Shown here piece by piece: positions 19,801 through 27,281 of a DNA stretch of 38,948 nt (its first letter is position 1; each line of letters starts with the position of its first letter). The DNA comes from a bacterium (lineage in GTDB: Bacteria > Planctomycetota > JADGBV01), in NCBI GenBank assembly GCA_023261545.1, contig JAHFOS010000020.1, positions 1-38,948 on the forward strand, in the 5' to 3' direction. A model generated the notes under the pieces. The model was not told where the DNA came from. It did not search any database and saw only the letters and a program-made list of their open reading frames with translations. A program made the position numbers and the translations under genes.

Positions 19801-20478
19801 GGCGGTAATGAAGTCCTTGATTTTTGTGGCGTTAGAGGCCAGATCCGTGGATGTCATGGCCACGGAAACCGCCGTGGCGACGGTGAGCTGCGACACCGCC
19901 GCGCGCGCGACGGGGTCCGCAAAGGAGATTCCGGTTCCCGACGCGTTGGTGAGCGCGCCTTTCTCCATCACAAGGTTGTCCAGGGAAACCGAAGTGCTGG
20001 ACCCGAAAATACTCGCAATGATGGACGTCACGCTGGCGTTGGTCGCGGTGTAGCGCTGGGCCACATAGGTTGTCGCCACGTTCATCTGGCGCTTGCGGCG
20101 CACCTTTTCACGGCCGGCCTTGGCGAGCGTCCCGGTGGAGCTGCTGGCCTGGACCACGGTCTGGAGGACCGCAACCTTGGTGGAGCCCGAGACGCGCACC
20201 AGGGAGATGGTGTAGGTCGTGCCGTCAAGGAGTCCGTCAACGGTGTAGATGCTGTCTTCACTGCCCGCAGGCGAGGAAAGCGTGCCCTTCTTGAGGTATT
20301 GGCCGTTGAGCGTGGCCCAAACCTCGTACTCCCCGCTCGCGATCTGGCTGGCGGACAACACGCTGCTGTCAACGCTGCCCGTAATCGCCCGGGCGTTGCT
20401 GTCCCCTGTGCTGCTTCCGCAAGCTATGGCAAAAACGGCACTTAACACAAGCGTGGCAACGGCTGCGAACTCTTTCAA
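16891..20478 (-). CDS. Papain-like (C1A) cysteine peptidase lipoprotein with fibronectin III-like domains
   Basis: 1,195 residues. A lipoprotein signal (VLSAVFAIAC, Cys20) is followed by a Ser/Thr/Ala-rich helical N-terminal region of about 380 residues, perhaps propeptide-like. The C1A domain at about residues 405-660 has the full catalytic set: oxyanion Gln424 and nucleophile Cys430 in NQGSTGSCSAWA, His605 in GHGAGHAILCIGYDD, and Asn626 in FRNSWG. Two fibronectin-III-like modules follow (about 670-760 and 880-970), then a beta-rich region and a low-complexity tail of Thr/Asp/Ser after residue ~1150. It probably acts on the cell envelope or outside the cell. The start is TTG at 20478 with AGGAGAG 4 nt upstream, stronger than any alternative. 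A good promoter precedes it. It is coupled to the downstream lipoprotein by an ATGA overlap. Confidence 0.9.
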   Translation of the reverse strand: MKEFAAVATLVLSAVFAIACGSSTGDSNARAITGSVDSSVLSASQIASGEYEVWATLNGQYLKKGTLSSPAGSEDSIYTVDGLLDGTTYTISLVRVSGSTKVAVLQTVVQASSSTGTLAKAGREKVRRKRQMNVATTYVAQRYTATNASVTSIIASIFGSSTSVSLDNLVMEKGALTNASGTGISFADPVARAAVSQLTVATAVSVAMTSTDLASNATKIKDFITAVSSATTLTTLVTQSKDYLSPLVKTAVAGSSAASFSTVLAAVDKYTAAALSSGGSISTTIANMSVRTLSVAALAVETMTATVTGASVPTTYTTTLASASGISSTTLQTQSSSLVGTVGSAAGLTTTQISTVQAAIVPPVAKATTRNVSGNKSFNVNTFKAKDPLAAYRTTVKPARSKGRMAAKPSSVNWGSEVETPRNQGSTGSCSAWAASYYKTWQETKEEGWKADDKRFSPMFIFSMAARNFKNFNEASPYSSDLAAEILKAYGCPLDSELPYKDYEFGANPNPENDAKEISSYATHSISDAVMASARNYKAGDKFTDFMYYDETAKKWKMKFDAFKNAVTEGPVIVGIAGFEGPKSSTPEENFFYPATSATGHGAGHAILCIGYDDSKFGSGAWLFRNSWGTDSGEKGDTWLKYTDQEALINSAMTIKDLPNLNRTKPVASTIDAPTGVVASTNAGSVVVTWTKVASASGYKVYRSALSPIKYTFAGKTDTNRFEDFPAAGDYLYLVAALNAKAESKFFPNDGVDRAYVAKGTAAAPSTVLAAPTLDVITSSGNSATLGVTCGTNAETTHALQLLISGNATGPWVSLGYMKVASPIVARWGDRSEFVGGKPVLKVSLESTEGAASPFSNIVECAEVVCPVNPVTKALRPVLSGIVYTTLDSAGLTLSWTASSNVEYYKVFAKDMTGDGLGDWSDVDSTTSSSYTVDAVPGGESYKFAVKAVNAGYESDFIESDTVSLPAESGENAVIVSGFSVDSTTDIDYTNHTATLRNIALSNVGASSLNTADLNLALMVYTIDTTTEAGEIVVTTAYSTSDLSSLLPNGIVSGNTETFNLSITYSTEYDDLNSIDYWEVRVWQDGMGGSYSAFYNEDQPWSYDSTVRSALATTYAVSETYDDDGDGMADTIDLSNSADSSNTVETPVDTSEPPAVVDVAPPVDTTTTDTTTTDATTTDTTTTTDSSTSSETSTP

Positions 20479-20504
20479 GGTACTCTCCTGAATTAGCGTC
20501 CCCG

Positions 20505-20532
20505 TTTATAACTCTATCGCCGGGTCTATCAA
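20505..20532 (-). promoter_or_regulatory. Sigma70-type promoter of the C1A peptidase gene
   Basis: On the minus strand TTGATA (20532-20527) and TATAAA (20510-20505) are spaced by 16 nt, each one base from consensus. The predicted start near 20498 leaves a short leader carrying AGGAGAG (20489-20483) before the TTG start codon. Confidence 0.6.
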
Positions 20533-20536
20533 GAGC

Positions 20537-20556
20537 GGCTTTTGGCCCGGAAAGCC
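20537..20556 (-). terminator. Possible terminator hairpin of the 20597-21106 gene
   Basis: GGCTTT and AAAGCC form a 6-bp stem with an 8-nt GC-rich loop, downstream of the small conserved gene and just upstream of the next promoter. There is no U-tract, so support is modest. Confidence 0.3.
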
Positions 20557-20596
20557 CCTGCAATTCCGGCAGCGCCGGTTCAGGAGCCCCCTACCG

Positions 20597-21106
20597 TCAC
20601 CCCGGTGCATGGCGGCGGTAGAGTTCGCCGTGCCAGCCGTTGTTGAGCGGGACTTCGAAGCGACCGGCGCGCAAGTCCCCGAGACGCGTGAGCGTGGTGT
20701 CGAAAACCCGGGACTCCGGCTTGAAGAGGCCCCCTTTGAGCGCACGGATGAATTCCGGGCGTTCCATAATTTGGATGCCCCCCGCGCCGTCGCGGCATGC
20801 CACCGGCGGCGCCCGCAGGATGCGCAGCCCGAAGCGCTTTTCGAGTTCCCCAATGCCGTGCAGCAGGCTGTCGCCGGCGCAGCCGCTCACTTCATCAGCC
20901 CCGGTCTTGCCGGCGACGATGAGCAGCAAGCGGCCCTCGACAATCTCGGCCTGCCCGGCCAGGGGTTGGCCATGGCTTTGCCAACCCTGAAAGAAAACCT
21001 CCAGCGCCGCGCGCAGCTCCTGCTCCCGCGCCGCCTCCAGTTTGGGGTCCAGGGGGTGGATCCACAGCCGCGCGTCGTCAGGGAAACCCGGTGCAAACTC
21101 TCGCAT
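20597..21106 (-). CDS. Small conserved protein resembling the Bacteroidota family often mislabelled 'ABC transporter ATPase'
   Basis: 169 residues, no signal peptide, no transmembrane segment and no Walker motifs. The order of motifs (RLWIHPLD, then a helix ending FFQGWQSHGQPL, a strand GRLLLIVAG, then SGCAGDSLLHGIGELEKRFG) resembles a widespread ~150-residue family common in Bacteroidota. Members of that family read LWIYQ...W.AHG...L...SGCSID and are frequently mislabelled as ABC transporter ATPases. The molecular function is unknown to me; the protein is probably cytosolic. It is on the minus strand with its own 118-nt gap to the peptidase gene. Upstream lies a palindromic repeat and the divergently transcribed response regulator. 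Confidence 0.7.
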   Translation of the reverse strand: MREFAPGFPDDARLWIHPLDPKLEAAREQELRAALEVFFQGWQSHGQPLAGQAEIVEGRLLLIVAGKTGADEVSGCAGDSLLHGIGELEKRFGLRILRAPPVACRDGAGGIQIMERPEFIRALKGGLFKPESRVFDTTLTRLGDLRAGRFEVPLNNGWHGELYRRHAPG

Positions 21107-21158
21107 GGGCTTATCCTAACCCGGCAGAGCCGGAACCAAAAAAAACGAAAAACGATGT

Positions 21159-21225
21159 ACCACAGAGACACAGAGGGCACGGAGAACGCAGGAGAAATTC
21201 TCTCTGATCTCTGTGTCGCTGTGGT
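21159..21225. repeat. CCACAGAG-type palindromic repeat (copy A)
   Basis: Left arm ACCACAGAGACACAGAG is matched by a right arm whose reverse complement is ACCACAGCGACACAGAG, 16 of 17 identical, with a ~33-nt centre. It sits in the 167-nt divergent gap before the response regulator gene. Short repeats of this kind are scattered in many bacterial genomes; related copies lie at 28241-28298 and 36628-36725 in this window. Confidence 0.8.
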
Positions 21226-21273
21226 GGAAGTTGGTATTCAAATTCCTAAGCGACCGGCCCGGAATTCGAACCC

Positions 21274-22233
21274 ATGAACTACCAGCCGAATCGCCGCATC
21301 CTCGTCGTGGACGACGAGCCCGATGTCCTGGAGCTGTTGAGGGTGTACCTCAAGAGCGAGCCCTTCGAGGTGGCGTACCTCACGGACGCCGTTGCCGCCC
21401 TGAAGCTCGCCCGCGAGCAGGAGTTTGCCGTGGTGCTCTGCGACATGCGCATGCCCGCCATGTCGGGCAGCGAATTCCTCAGCAAAATCAGGGAGTTCAG
21501 CCCCGCCAGCGTGCGCATCAACATGTCTTCGCACGCCGATATGGACATGGTCATCGAAGCCCTGGAGACCAACAACCTCTACGACTTTTTCAAGAAGCCG
21601 CTCAAGCGCGAAAAACTCGTGGGCCGCCTGCACAAGGCGCTGGAGAAGCACAACATCGCGCGCGAACGCGATGCGCTGGCCGTCGAGCTCGCCCACAAGA
21701 ATCGCGAGCTCGAGCGTTGGAACCACGAGCTCGACGTGATGGTGCTGCGACGCACCCGCGAGCTCGATCTCCGGGACCAGTTGCTGCAGCACATCGCCGG
21801 GGCGAAGACCGTCGGGGATCCGATCGCCGTTGTGGAGGAGTTTGCGCGCGAATTTTTTCCGGGCCGGCTTTTCGCCCTGTACAGCGTGGCAGGCGCTAGT
21901 TTTGCGCTCCTCAAGGCCTGCGGGCCGCCACAACCCCACTTGGCCAAGAAGCCGCGCAGCGCCTTGTTTCCGGCGGGGGAGGCTTTTTCGGCTTCGCCGC
22001 AGGCAAAATGGCCCGATGATCTGGGCATCAGCGGCCTTCCCTGTGCCATCGGGGCGCGCCTGAGCCGCCACGAAGCCACCCTGGGTTTCGCCCTCCTGGC
22101 GGGCGCAAAGGAACCTGGACCAGAGGAGCGCCGCGCTTTTGACAGCCTCATTCCCCTGCTGAACCTGCTGGTTTACGACCGGCTCGCCCTGGAGCGGCTG
22201 GATGAAATAGACCTGCACGGCTTGGAAGGCTGA
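21274..22233 (+). CDS. Response regulator: REC, coiled coil and a GAF-like C-terminal domain
   Basis: 319 residues, cytosolic. The REC domain (about 1-125) has the acidic pair Asp13/Asp14, phospho-acceptor Asp57 (VVLCDMRMP), Ser85 and Lys108 (FFKKP), so it should be phosphorylatable. A charged coiled coil at about 125-170 (ERDALAVELAHKNRELERWNHELD) leads to a ~140-residue globular domain that looks GAF-like but has no motif I can verify. There is no DNA-binding, HD-GYP or GGDEF output domain, so signalling is probably through protein contacts. The FapA-like gene starts directly after its stop (TGA then ATG), so the two are co-translated and likely partners. No sensor kinase is adjacent. Confidence 0.85.
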   Translation: MNYQPNRRILVVDDEPDVLELLRVYLKSEPFEVAYLTDAVAALKLAREQEFAVVLCDMRMPAMSGSEFLSKIREFSPASVRINMSSHADMDMVIEALETNNLYDFFKKPLKREKLVGRLHKALEKHNIARERDALAVELAHKNRELERWNHELDVMVLRRTRELDLRDQLLQHIAGAKTVGDPIAVVEEFAREFFPGRLFALYSVAGASFALLKACGPPQPHLAKKPRSALFPAGEAFSASPQAKWPDDLGISGLPCAIGARLSRHEATLGFALLAGAKEPGPEERRAFDSLIPLLNLLVYDRLALERLDEIDLHGLEG

Positions 22234-23649
22234 ATGGTTTACCTTGTCGTCGAGGCTGACGGATTGGCGGCGCGCTTGCTGCCGACCCCGCCAGAAAAAG
22301 GCCTGACCGCCGTGGAGATCCATCCCGCCGGGGACCTCACGCTCTGGCTCGCGGGCCTGGGCAAGGCGGGCGTATCCCATGGCGTTGACCAGGAGCTCCT
22401 CGAGCGCCTGGCCCGCGGGGAACAACCCCTGGATCGGCCCCTCACCATCGCCCGCGCCACCCCGCCCATCGCGGACGGCAATATGGAAAAGACGTACCAC
22501 TTCGAGTTCGTGGCCACCGCCCGCGCCGCGGGGCAGGATGAGCGCGTGGACCTGAAACGGCGCAATTTCGGCCTCGACGTCCATGAGGGACAGCTCCTCG
22601 CCGAGCAGGTTGACCAGGGAAAAGGCCAGGCCGGCACCGACGTTCTGGGCCGGCCTCTGCCCCCGCCTCCGCCCGCGGATCGCCTGGTCATCCAAACCCG
22701 CGGCGAGGTGCGGGAGACGCGCGAGGGCAATCGCACCTGCTATTACGCCAAGGTGAACGGCGTGCTCCTCAACGGTGAGCCTGGGCTCGTGCACGTGGAG
22801 CGCGAGCTCAAGATCGCGGGCGACGTGGATTACTCCACTGGCGACCTCTCCACGCAGGTTCCCATCCGCATTCGCGGCAGCGTGATCCAGGGCTTCGCGG
22901 TGCGTTCGGGCGCGCTCGTCGAAATCGGCGGGCACGTGGAGCGCAAGGCGCTGGTGGAGTCCAGGGGCGATATCAAGGTGGGCAAAGGCGCCGCGGAGGA
23001 GGCCTGGCTCAAAGCCGAGGGCAGTCTGCGCGTCGGCTTTGCCCATGGCGCCATCCTGGAGGCGGGCGTTGACGTCGCTGCCGACAGCTATCTGCACCAA
23101 TGCCGCGTGAAGGCGCGCGGGCGCATCCTGGTGAATGCCAAGCGCGGCTCCCGGAGTATGACAGGCGCGGTGGTGGGCGGGGAACTCAATGCCATCGCGG
23201 GGATGGAGCTGGTCTCCGTGGGCAGCCCTAGTACCTTAACAACGCTGATCTGCGGCTTCGATGCCGCCTGGCGCGCCGCGCTGGCCAAGGCGGAAAGCCT
23301 GCTGCGCGAGGCCGAAACGGACCTGTCCCGCATCCTGCGCCGCGCCGGCGTGAACCTTCTGGCCAGTCGCCCCGGCGAGGCCATCAAGGCGCTTTCCGAC
23401 CCCAGCCAGCGTCCTCTGGTGCGTGAAATCGCCGCCCTTCAGATGCGCCGCAAAGCGCTCGGGTCCCAGGTGGGGGACCTGAAATCGCGCCCAGCGCCAG
23501 AAATTTTTGACGCACCCATCAAGGTGACGGAGCGGCTGATCCCTGACGTGCTTGTTGTGCTAAATGCTTGCAAAACAATATTTAAAGTTGAAACTGGCCC
23601 CTGTATCATCCGCGAAAAAGACGGCGGAGTCCAGGTGAGCCCTTCTTAA
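22234..23649 (+). CDS. FapA (DUF342) family protein
   Basis: 471 residues. The central part is a run of short beta-helix strands (IRIRGSVIQGFAVRSGALVEIGGHVE, SRGDIKVGKGAAEE, AEGSLRVGFAHGAILEAG) characteristic of DUF342/FapA. Upstream are the family-typical segment KAGTDVLGRPLP and the YYAKVNGVLL strand; a helical segment follows near residues 345-375. In Vibrio and Pseudomonas FapA is linked to flagellar function and polar localisation, but DUF342 proteins also occur without flagella and no flagellar gene is visible here. Its start abuts the stop of the REC protein gene, so the pair may form a signalling module. Exact function is open. Confidence 0.85.
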   Translation: MVYLVVEADGLAARLLPTPPEKGLTAVEIHPAGDLTLWLAGLGKAGVSHGVDQELLERLARGEQPLDRPLTIARATPPIADGNMEKTYHFEFVATARAAGQDERVDLKRRNFGLDVHEGQLLAEQVDQGKGQAGTDVLGRPLPPPPPADRLVIQTRGEVRETREGNRTCYYAKVNGVLLNGEPGLVHVERELKIAGDVDYSTGDLSTQVPIRIRGSVIQGFAVRSGALVEIGGHVERKALVESRGDIKVGKGAAEEAWLKAEGSLRVGFAHGAILEAGVDVAADSYLHQCRVKARGRILVNAKRGSRSMTGAVVGGELNAIAGMELVSVGSPSTLTTLICGFDAAWRAALAKAESLLREAETDLSRILRRAGVNLLASRPGEAIKALSDPSQRPLVREIAALQMRRKALGSQVGDLKSRPAPEIFDAPIKVTERLIPDVLVVLNACKTIFKVETGPCIIREKDGGVQVSPS

Positions 23650-23685
23650 TTTTTAGTTGCAGAAAAGACTTTTTCAGTATTTCTG

Positions 23686-23713
23686 TTGACAAATTTCACA
23701 TTTCACATAGACT
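23686..23713 (+). promoter_or_regulatory. Sigma70-type promoter of the porin gene
   Basis: Perfect TTGACA (23686-23691), a 16-nt spacer and TAGACT (23708-23713) lie in an AT-rich gap. A ribosome site GGAG (23743-23746) sits 6 nt before the porin ATG. One copy of the ATTTCAC repeats fills the spacer. Confidence 0.65.
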
Positions 23714-23736
23714 TGGGCCGATTTCACATTTCACAT
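23693..23736 (+). promoter_or_regulatory. Duplicated ATTTCAC operator-like repeats
   Basis: The 16-mer ATTTCACATTTCACAT occurs twice, at 23693-23708 and 23721-23736, so the heptamer ATTTCAC appears four times. The first 16-mer lies between the -35 and -10 boxes, the second just downstream of the expected transcription start, as expected of a direct-repeat binding site for a repressor or OmpR-type regulator. The regulator is unknown. Confidence 0.5.
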
Positions 23737-23752
23737 CATTTCGGAGATTAAG

Positions 23753-24799
23753 ATGAAAAAGATGGGTCTTATCGCAGCGGCGGCCCTTACGGCTGCTTCC
23801 GTATACGCCGGGGAGGGGATCGAGATCAACAAGACCCTTTCCTTGGGCGGCTTCATTGACGCGTCGTTCTATAGCTTGAGCGACGATGCAAGTGCCACGG
23901 CGGATCGCCAATCCTTCGCCGTGGATCAAGCCGAACTGGACTTTCACCTGAACTTCGACAACGGCCTCACGGCCAGGGTGGACGTCAACGGCGGTCGTCT
24001 GGCCAGCAGCGCGACGGCTGGCACCAGTGCCACCAACAACGCGGATATCGAGCAGGCTCGCATTGACCTGGCGATTGACAGCTTCACCATCACCATGGGC
24101 AAGTTCGACACCTTCATCGGCATGGAAGCCCTGGAGCCCGTGGATATGTACACGAGCACCCACGGCCTCACCTGGGATCTCGAGCCCACGCAGCAGACGG
24201 GTATCATCGGCAAGTACGATGGCGGCATGTTCGAGCTGGGCTTCGGCTTGGTGAACAGCCTGATGAACGTCAACCCCGACAACAACGACGAGATCACGTT
24301 CCACTTCCATGGCGCGGTCAAGCCCCTTGAAGGTCTGCGCTTCGGCCTGTGCTTCGAGACCGGCGAAGAAGGCCCTCTTGCCGGCGGCACCGGCGCGGCC
24401 CCCACGGCGGCGCAGAAAGCCGACGCGCAGCTCCTCTCTCTCGACATCCAGTACAAGGTGGCGAGCTGGTACCTGGGATTTGAGTACGTGACCCGCACCA
24501 TTGACGTGCCCCTGATCGCCGATATTGAGGACAAGGGCTACGAACTGATGGTGAATTACGCCTTCACCGAGATGTTCTCGCTCACGGGCCGCTACGGCAC
24601 CAACGAGGGCACGACAGGCGATAATCTCACCGAGATGACGCTGGCGCCGATCCTCAAAATCAACCCGAACTGGGAGGCCAAGCTTGAGTATCGCTCCCAG
24701 AGCGGCGGTGCCACGTACACCGGTGCCACTCCCGGAATCGCGAGCTCTGGCAAGAAGGACGCGACCCGTATCGCGCTGGAGACGACGCTCAAGTTCTGA
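23753..24799 (+). CDS. Outer-membrane porin, OmpL-like (beta-barrel porin-2 type)
   Basis: 348 residues. A short signal peptide (MKKMGLIAAAALTAASVYAG) is followed by a complete beta-barrel: alternating strands such as LSLGGFIDASFYSLSDD, AELDFHLNFDNGLTARVDVNGG and WYLGFEYVTRTI, ending in an aromatic-terminated strand (ALETTLKF, final Phe) recognised by the BAM machinery. The motif TMGKFDTFIGMEALEP and DMYTSTHGLTW fit the OmpL-like beta-barrel porin family (Pfam BBP2). It should allow diffusion of small solutes; specificity is unknown. It is a single gene with its own strong promoter, an operator-like repeat and a strong terminator, suggesting high, regulated expression. Confidence 0.87.
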   Translation: MKKMGLIAAAALTAASVYAGEGIEINKTLSLGGFIDASFYSLSDDASATADRQSFAVDQAELDFHLNFDNGLTARVDVNGGRLASSATAGTSATNNADIEQARIDLAIDSFTITMGKFDTFIGMEALEPVDMYTSTHGLTWDLEPTQQTGIIGKYDGGMFELGFGLVNSLMNVNPDNNDEITFHFHGAVKPLEGLRFGLCFETGEEGPLAGGTGAAPTAAQKADAQLLSLDIQYKVASWYLGFEYVTRTIDVPLIADIEDKGYELMVNYAFTEMFSLTGRYGTNEGTTGDNLTEMTLAPILKINPNWEAKLEYRSQSGGATYTGATPGIASSGKKDATRIALETTLKF

Positions 24800-24818
24800 T
24801 CTTTCCCCCATCCCCATG

Positions 24819-24849
24819 AAAAAGCCCGCCTCCGCGCGGGCTTTTTTTT
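24819..24849 (+). terminator. Rho-independent terminator of the porin gene
   Basis: AGCCCGC and GCGGGCT pair around a 6-nt loop, flanked by AAAA on the left and a run of eight T on the right, 20 nt after the porin stop. This is the clearest intrinsic terminator in the window. Confidence 0.9.
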
Positions 24850-24952
24850 GCCCGCGCGGCAGACAGGGCTACAATTTCGAGAGCAACCACGAGGGTTGCC
24901 CTTACGCAGAAATCCCGTGTTCCTCTGGAACCACGGTGCTATAATGGCCGTC

Positions 24953-25348
24953 ATGGGCATGTTCCAGAAAAAAGTGCGCGTTTGCAACCCGATCAAGAAG
25001 CATTTGGCCTTCGAGCAGGCGTTCTGGATTGACACCGGAGCCCTGTATTCCTACGTTCCCGAAGACTGGCTGGAAAAAATCGAGGCGGAACCTTCCGGAT
25101 CGCGCGACCTGGTGCTGGCCGATGGCCGGACGTCGCGGCGTCTCATCGGCACTCTCACCCTGGAAGTCGAGGGTCTTGAGGGCGCCATGGGCTGCCCCGT
25201 CATCTTCGCGCCACCAGGCTCGCTCTTTTTGCTGGGGGCCACGGCGCTCGAATGCTTCGGCGTGGCGGCGGATCCGGTGAATAAGCAACTCAAGCCCATT
25301 CTCTCCGTGATCGGCGGCTTTCTGGCCTCGCAGACAGCCCCCTCATAA
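24953..25348 (+). CDS. Retropepsin-like aspartic protease family protein
   Basis: About 131 residues. The aspartic protease signature is FWIDTGALYSYVP (Asp-Thr-Gly-Ala), followed by an ALADGR-like strand (LVLADGRTSRR), a hydrophobic strand and the second-half motif FLLGATALECFGVAADPVNKQLKP typical of clan AA single-domain (dimeric) proteases. The likely start is the ATG at 24953 (MGMFQKKVRVCNP), which matches how relatives begin; the ATG at 24944 is also possible. No signal peptide is seen, so it is probably cytosolic. The substrate is unknown. It converges with feoB, 10 nt away, and no terminator is visible between them. Confidence 0.75.
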   Translation: MGMFQKKVRVCNPIKKHLAFEQAFWIDTGALYSYVPEDWLEKIEAEPSGSRDLVLADGRTSRRLIGTLTLEVEGLEGAMGCPVIFAPPGSLFLLGATALECFGVAADPVNKQLKPILSVIGGFLASQTAPS

Positions 25349-25358
25349 AACTCAAGTC

Positions 25359-27281
25359 TTACGCCACCCCCAGCGCGCGCAGCGTCTGGACGCTGGCCAC
25401 GGCCAGGGCGTAGCCGAGGCCGGTGTAGAAGAGCAATTGCAGGCCCGCCAGCGGCCAGGAGTTCAGTTCTCTCCGCACCACGGCCACGGTGGAGAAGCAC
25501 TGTAGCGAAAAAAAGAAGAAGACGATCAGGCCCAGGATGCTGGCGGGGGTGAAAATAAGCCGCGCGGTGCCGGGAAAGGTCGCGCCGCGCAGTTGCGCGA
25601 GCAGTCCTTGCCGCTGGGTTCCCTCGTCGTCGCTGTCCACGTGGAAGACGATGGCCATGGAGCTCACAAACACCTCGCGCGCGGCGAACGCTGAAATGAG
25701 CCCGACGCCGACGCGCCAGTCAACGCCCATGGGCTCCAGGGCTGGCTGCAGGGCCCGGCCCAGCCCCGCGGCGAAGGAGCTTTCCATGGGCGCGGGGGCC
25801 ACGATCGTTTTCTCGGCGTGGCCGAAGTTCGCCAGCAGCCACAGCACGGCGGAAACGACCATGATGGGCAAGCCGGCGCGCGCCAGGTAGGCCGAGCTGC
25901 GCGCCCACGTCACTTTGAGGATCGTGCGCCAGCGCGGCACGCGGTAGGCCGGCAGCTCCATGGCCAGCAGCGAGGGGGGGCGGGAGCTCATGAGGAAGCG
26001 CGCGGTCAGGCCCGCGACCAGTGAGGCGATGAGCAGGCTCGCGATGTAAATAGCCGCCAGGCTGAAACCCGCCTGCCAAGCAGCCCGGGCCGGCAGCAGC
26101 GCCGCCAGCAGCAGGGCATAGACCGGAAGGCGCGCGCTGCAGCTCATGAGCGGCAGGATCCAGATGGTCAGCAGGCGCTCGCGGCGGGCGGGAATGGCGC
26201 GCGCCGCGAAAACCGCCGGGATGGCGCAGGCGAAGCCGGAAAGCATGGGCACGAAGGAGCGGCCGTGCAGCCCCATGGCGGCCAGCGGCCTGTCCACCAG
26301 CGCGGCGCCCCGCGCCAGATAGCCGGAGTCCTCCAGCAGCGTCATGAGGAAGAACAGGATCATGATCTGGGGAAAGAAGACCGCCACCGCGCCGACGCCG
26401 CCGATGACCCCTTCCGCCAGGAAGCGGAGCAGGATAGAATCCGGCGCCATTCCCTTGACGCGGTCGCCGGCGGCGCCGAAGCCCGCGTCAATGAGGTCCA
26501 TGAACGGCTGCGCGCACCAGAAGATGGCGGCGAACAGGGAGACGAGCACGATGAGGAAGATGGGGAGGCCGAGGTAGCGGTGCAGCACGAAGTTGTCCAG
26601 GCGCGCCGTCACCGCGTCCACTTCGGTCGCGCGCGTCATGCAGTTGCCGCACCTCAGGAGATCGCCCACCCGCTCGTAAGCGGCCACCGGGTCGGCGGGA
26701 ATTTCCGCCAGGGTGCCGCCGCCGTTCAAGGCGCCGCGCCGCTGCTCCAGAGCCGTCAGCAATTCCTGGACCCCGCGGCCCGTGCGCGGATCCACGGGAA
26801 TAACGGGAACCGCCAGCGCGCTCGCCAGCCTGGCGGGATCGACGGACTGACGGGTCCTGCCCAGCAGATCCATCATGGTCAGGGCGATAACCACCGGCCT
26901 GCCCTGTCGTCCCACGAGGCTGGCGAACTTGAGGTGGCGCTCGAGCTGCGTGGCGTCCACGACGAGGATAAAGGCATCCGGTTTCACTTCCCGGTGACGG
27001 CCCTCGATGACTGAGCACGCCAGCTCTTCTTCGGGGGACGGGGCCACGGCGCTATGCACGCCGGGGAGGTCGATCAGGTTGAACGGGACGCCGTGTTCCG
27101 GCTTGCTGCGCCCGCGCAACAGCGTCACCGTCACCCCGGGGTAATTGGCCGTGTGGAAATGCCCGCCCGTGAGGGCGTTCATGAGCGTGGTCTTACCGGA
27201 GTTGGGCATGCCCACGAGACACACGGTGGGATCCGTGAGCGCGCGAGCCGGCGGCCCCACGGCTGGGACGGGCTGGTTCAT
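25359..27281 (-). CDS. feoB: Ferrous iron transport protein B
   Basis: 640 residues, the Fe2+ permease of the inner membrane. The N-terminal G domain shows G1 GMPNSGKTT, G2 region NYPGVTV and G3 DLPGVHS. G4 reads TMMD where NxxD is usual, and G5 (PVDPRTGRG) departs from the common SA-type loop. The membrane part has the gate motif MSCSARLPVYALL and the second gate FAAREVFVSSMAIVF. It is shorter than the E. coli protein (773 residues), lacking a long C-terminal extension. Loaded Fe2+ would come via FeoA and the periplasmic Cys-rich protein encoded upstream. A ~114-nt inverted-repeat element separates it from feoA and reaches its ATG, so little ribosome site is left (AGG directly before ATG). 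Confidence 0.95.
   Translation of the reverse strand: MNQPVPAVGPPARALTDPTVCLVGMPNSGKTTLMNALTGGHFHTANYPGVTVTLLRGRSKPEHGVPFNLIDLPGVHSAVAPSPEEELACSVIEGRHREVKPDAFILVVDATQLERHLKFASLVGRQGRPVVIALTMMDLLGRTRQSVDPARLASALAVPVIPVDPRTGRGVQELLTALEQRRGALNGGGTLAEIPADPVAAYERVGDLLRCGNCMTRATEVDAVTARLDNFVLHRYLGLPIFLIVLVSLFAAIFWCAQPFMDLIDAGFGAAGDRVKGMAPDSILLRFLAEGVIGGVGAVAVFFPQIMILFFLMTLLEDSGYLARGAALVDRPLAAMGLHGRSFVPMLSGFACAIPAVFAARAIPARRERLLTIWILPLMSCSARLPVYALLLAALLPARAAWQAGFSLAAIYIASLLIASLVAGLTARFLMSSRPPSLLAMELPAYRVPRWRTILKVTWARSSAYLARAGLPIMVVSAVLWLLANFGHAEKTIVAPAPMESSFAAGLGRALQPALEPMGVDWRVGVGLISAFAAREVFVSSMAIVFHVDSDDEGTQRQGLLAQLRGATFPGTARLIFTPASILGLIVFFFFSLQCFSTVAVVRRELNSWPLAGLQLLFYTGLGYALAVASVQTLRALGVA

Noticed and set aside
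21120-21132. CCGGC / GCCGG hairpin next to an A-run as a terminator
   Set aside because: In either direction it does not follow a gene end with a T-run on the correct side; it lies in the 5' region of divergent genes.
21159-21225. Palindromic repeats considered as a CRISPR array
   Set aside because: Copies are single, kilobases apart, with no regular spacers and no cas genes.
21238-23100. Long open frame antisense to the response regulator and FapA genes
   Set aside because: No domain or signal; the sense frames have clear REC and DUF342 motifs.
24940-24945. TATAAT sequence upstream of the retropepsin-like gene
   Set aside because: It overlaps the candidate ATG at 24944 and has no -35 box at a proper distance; probably chance.
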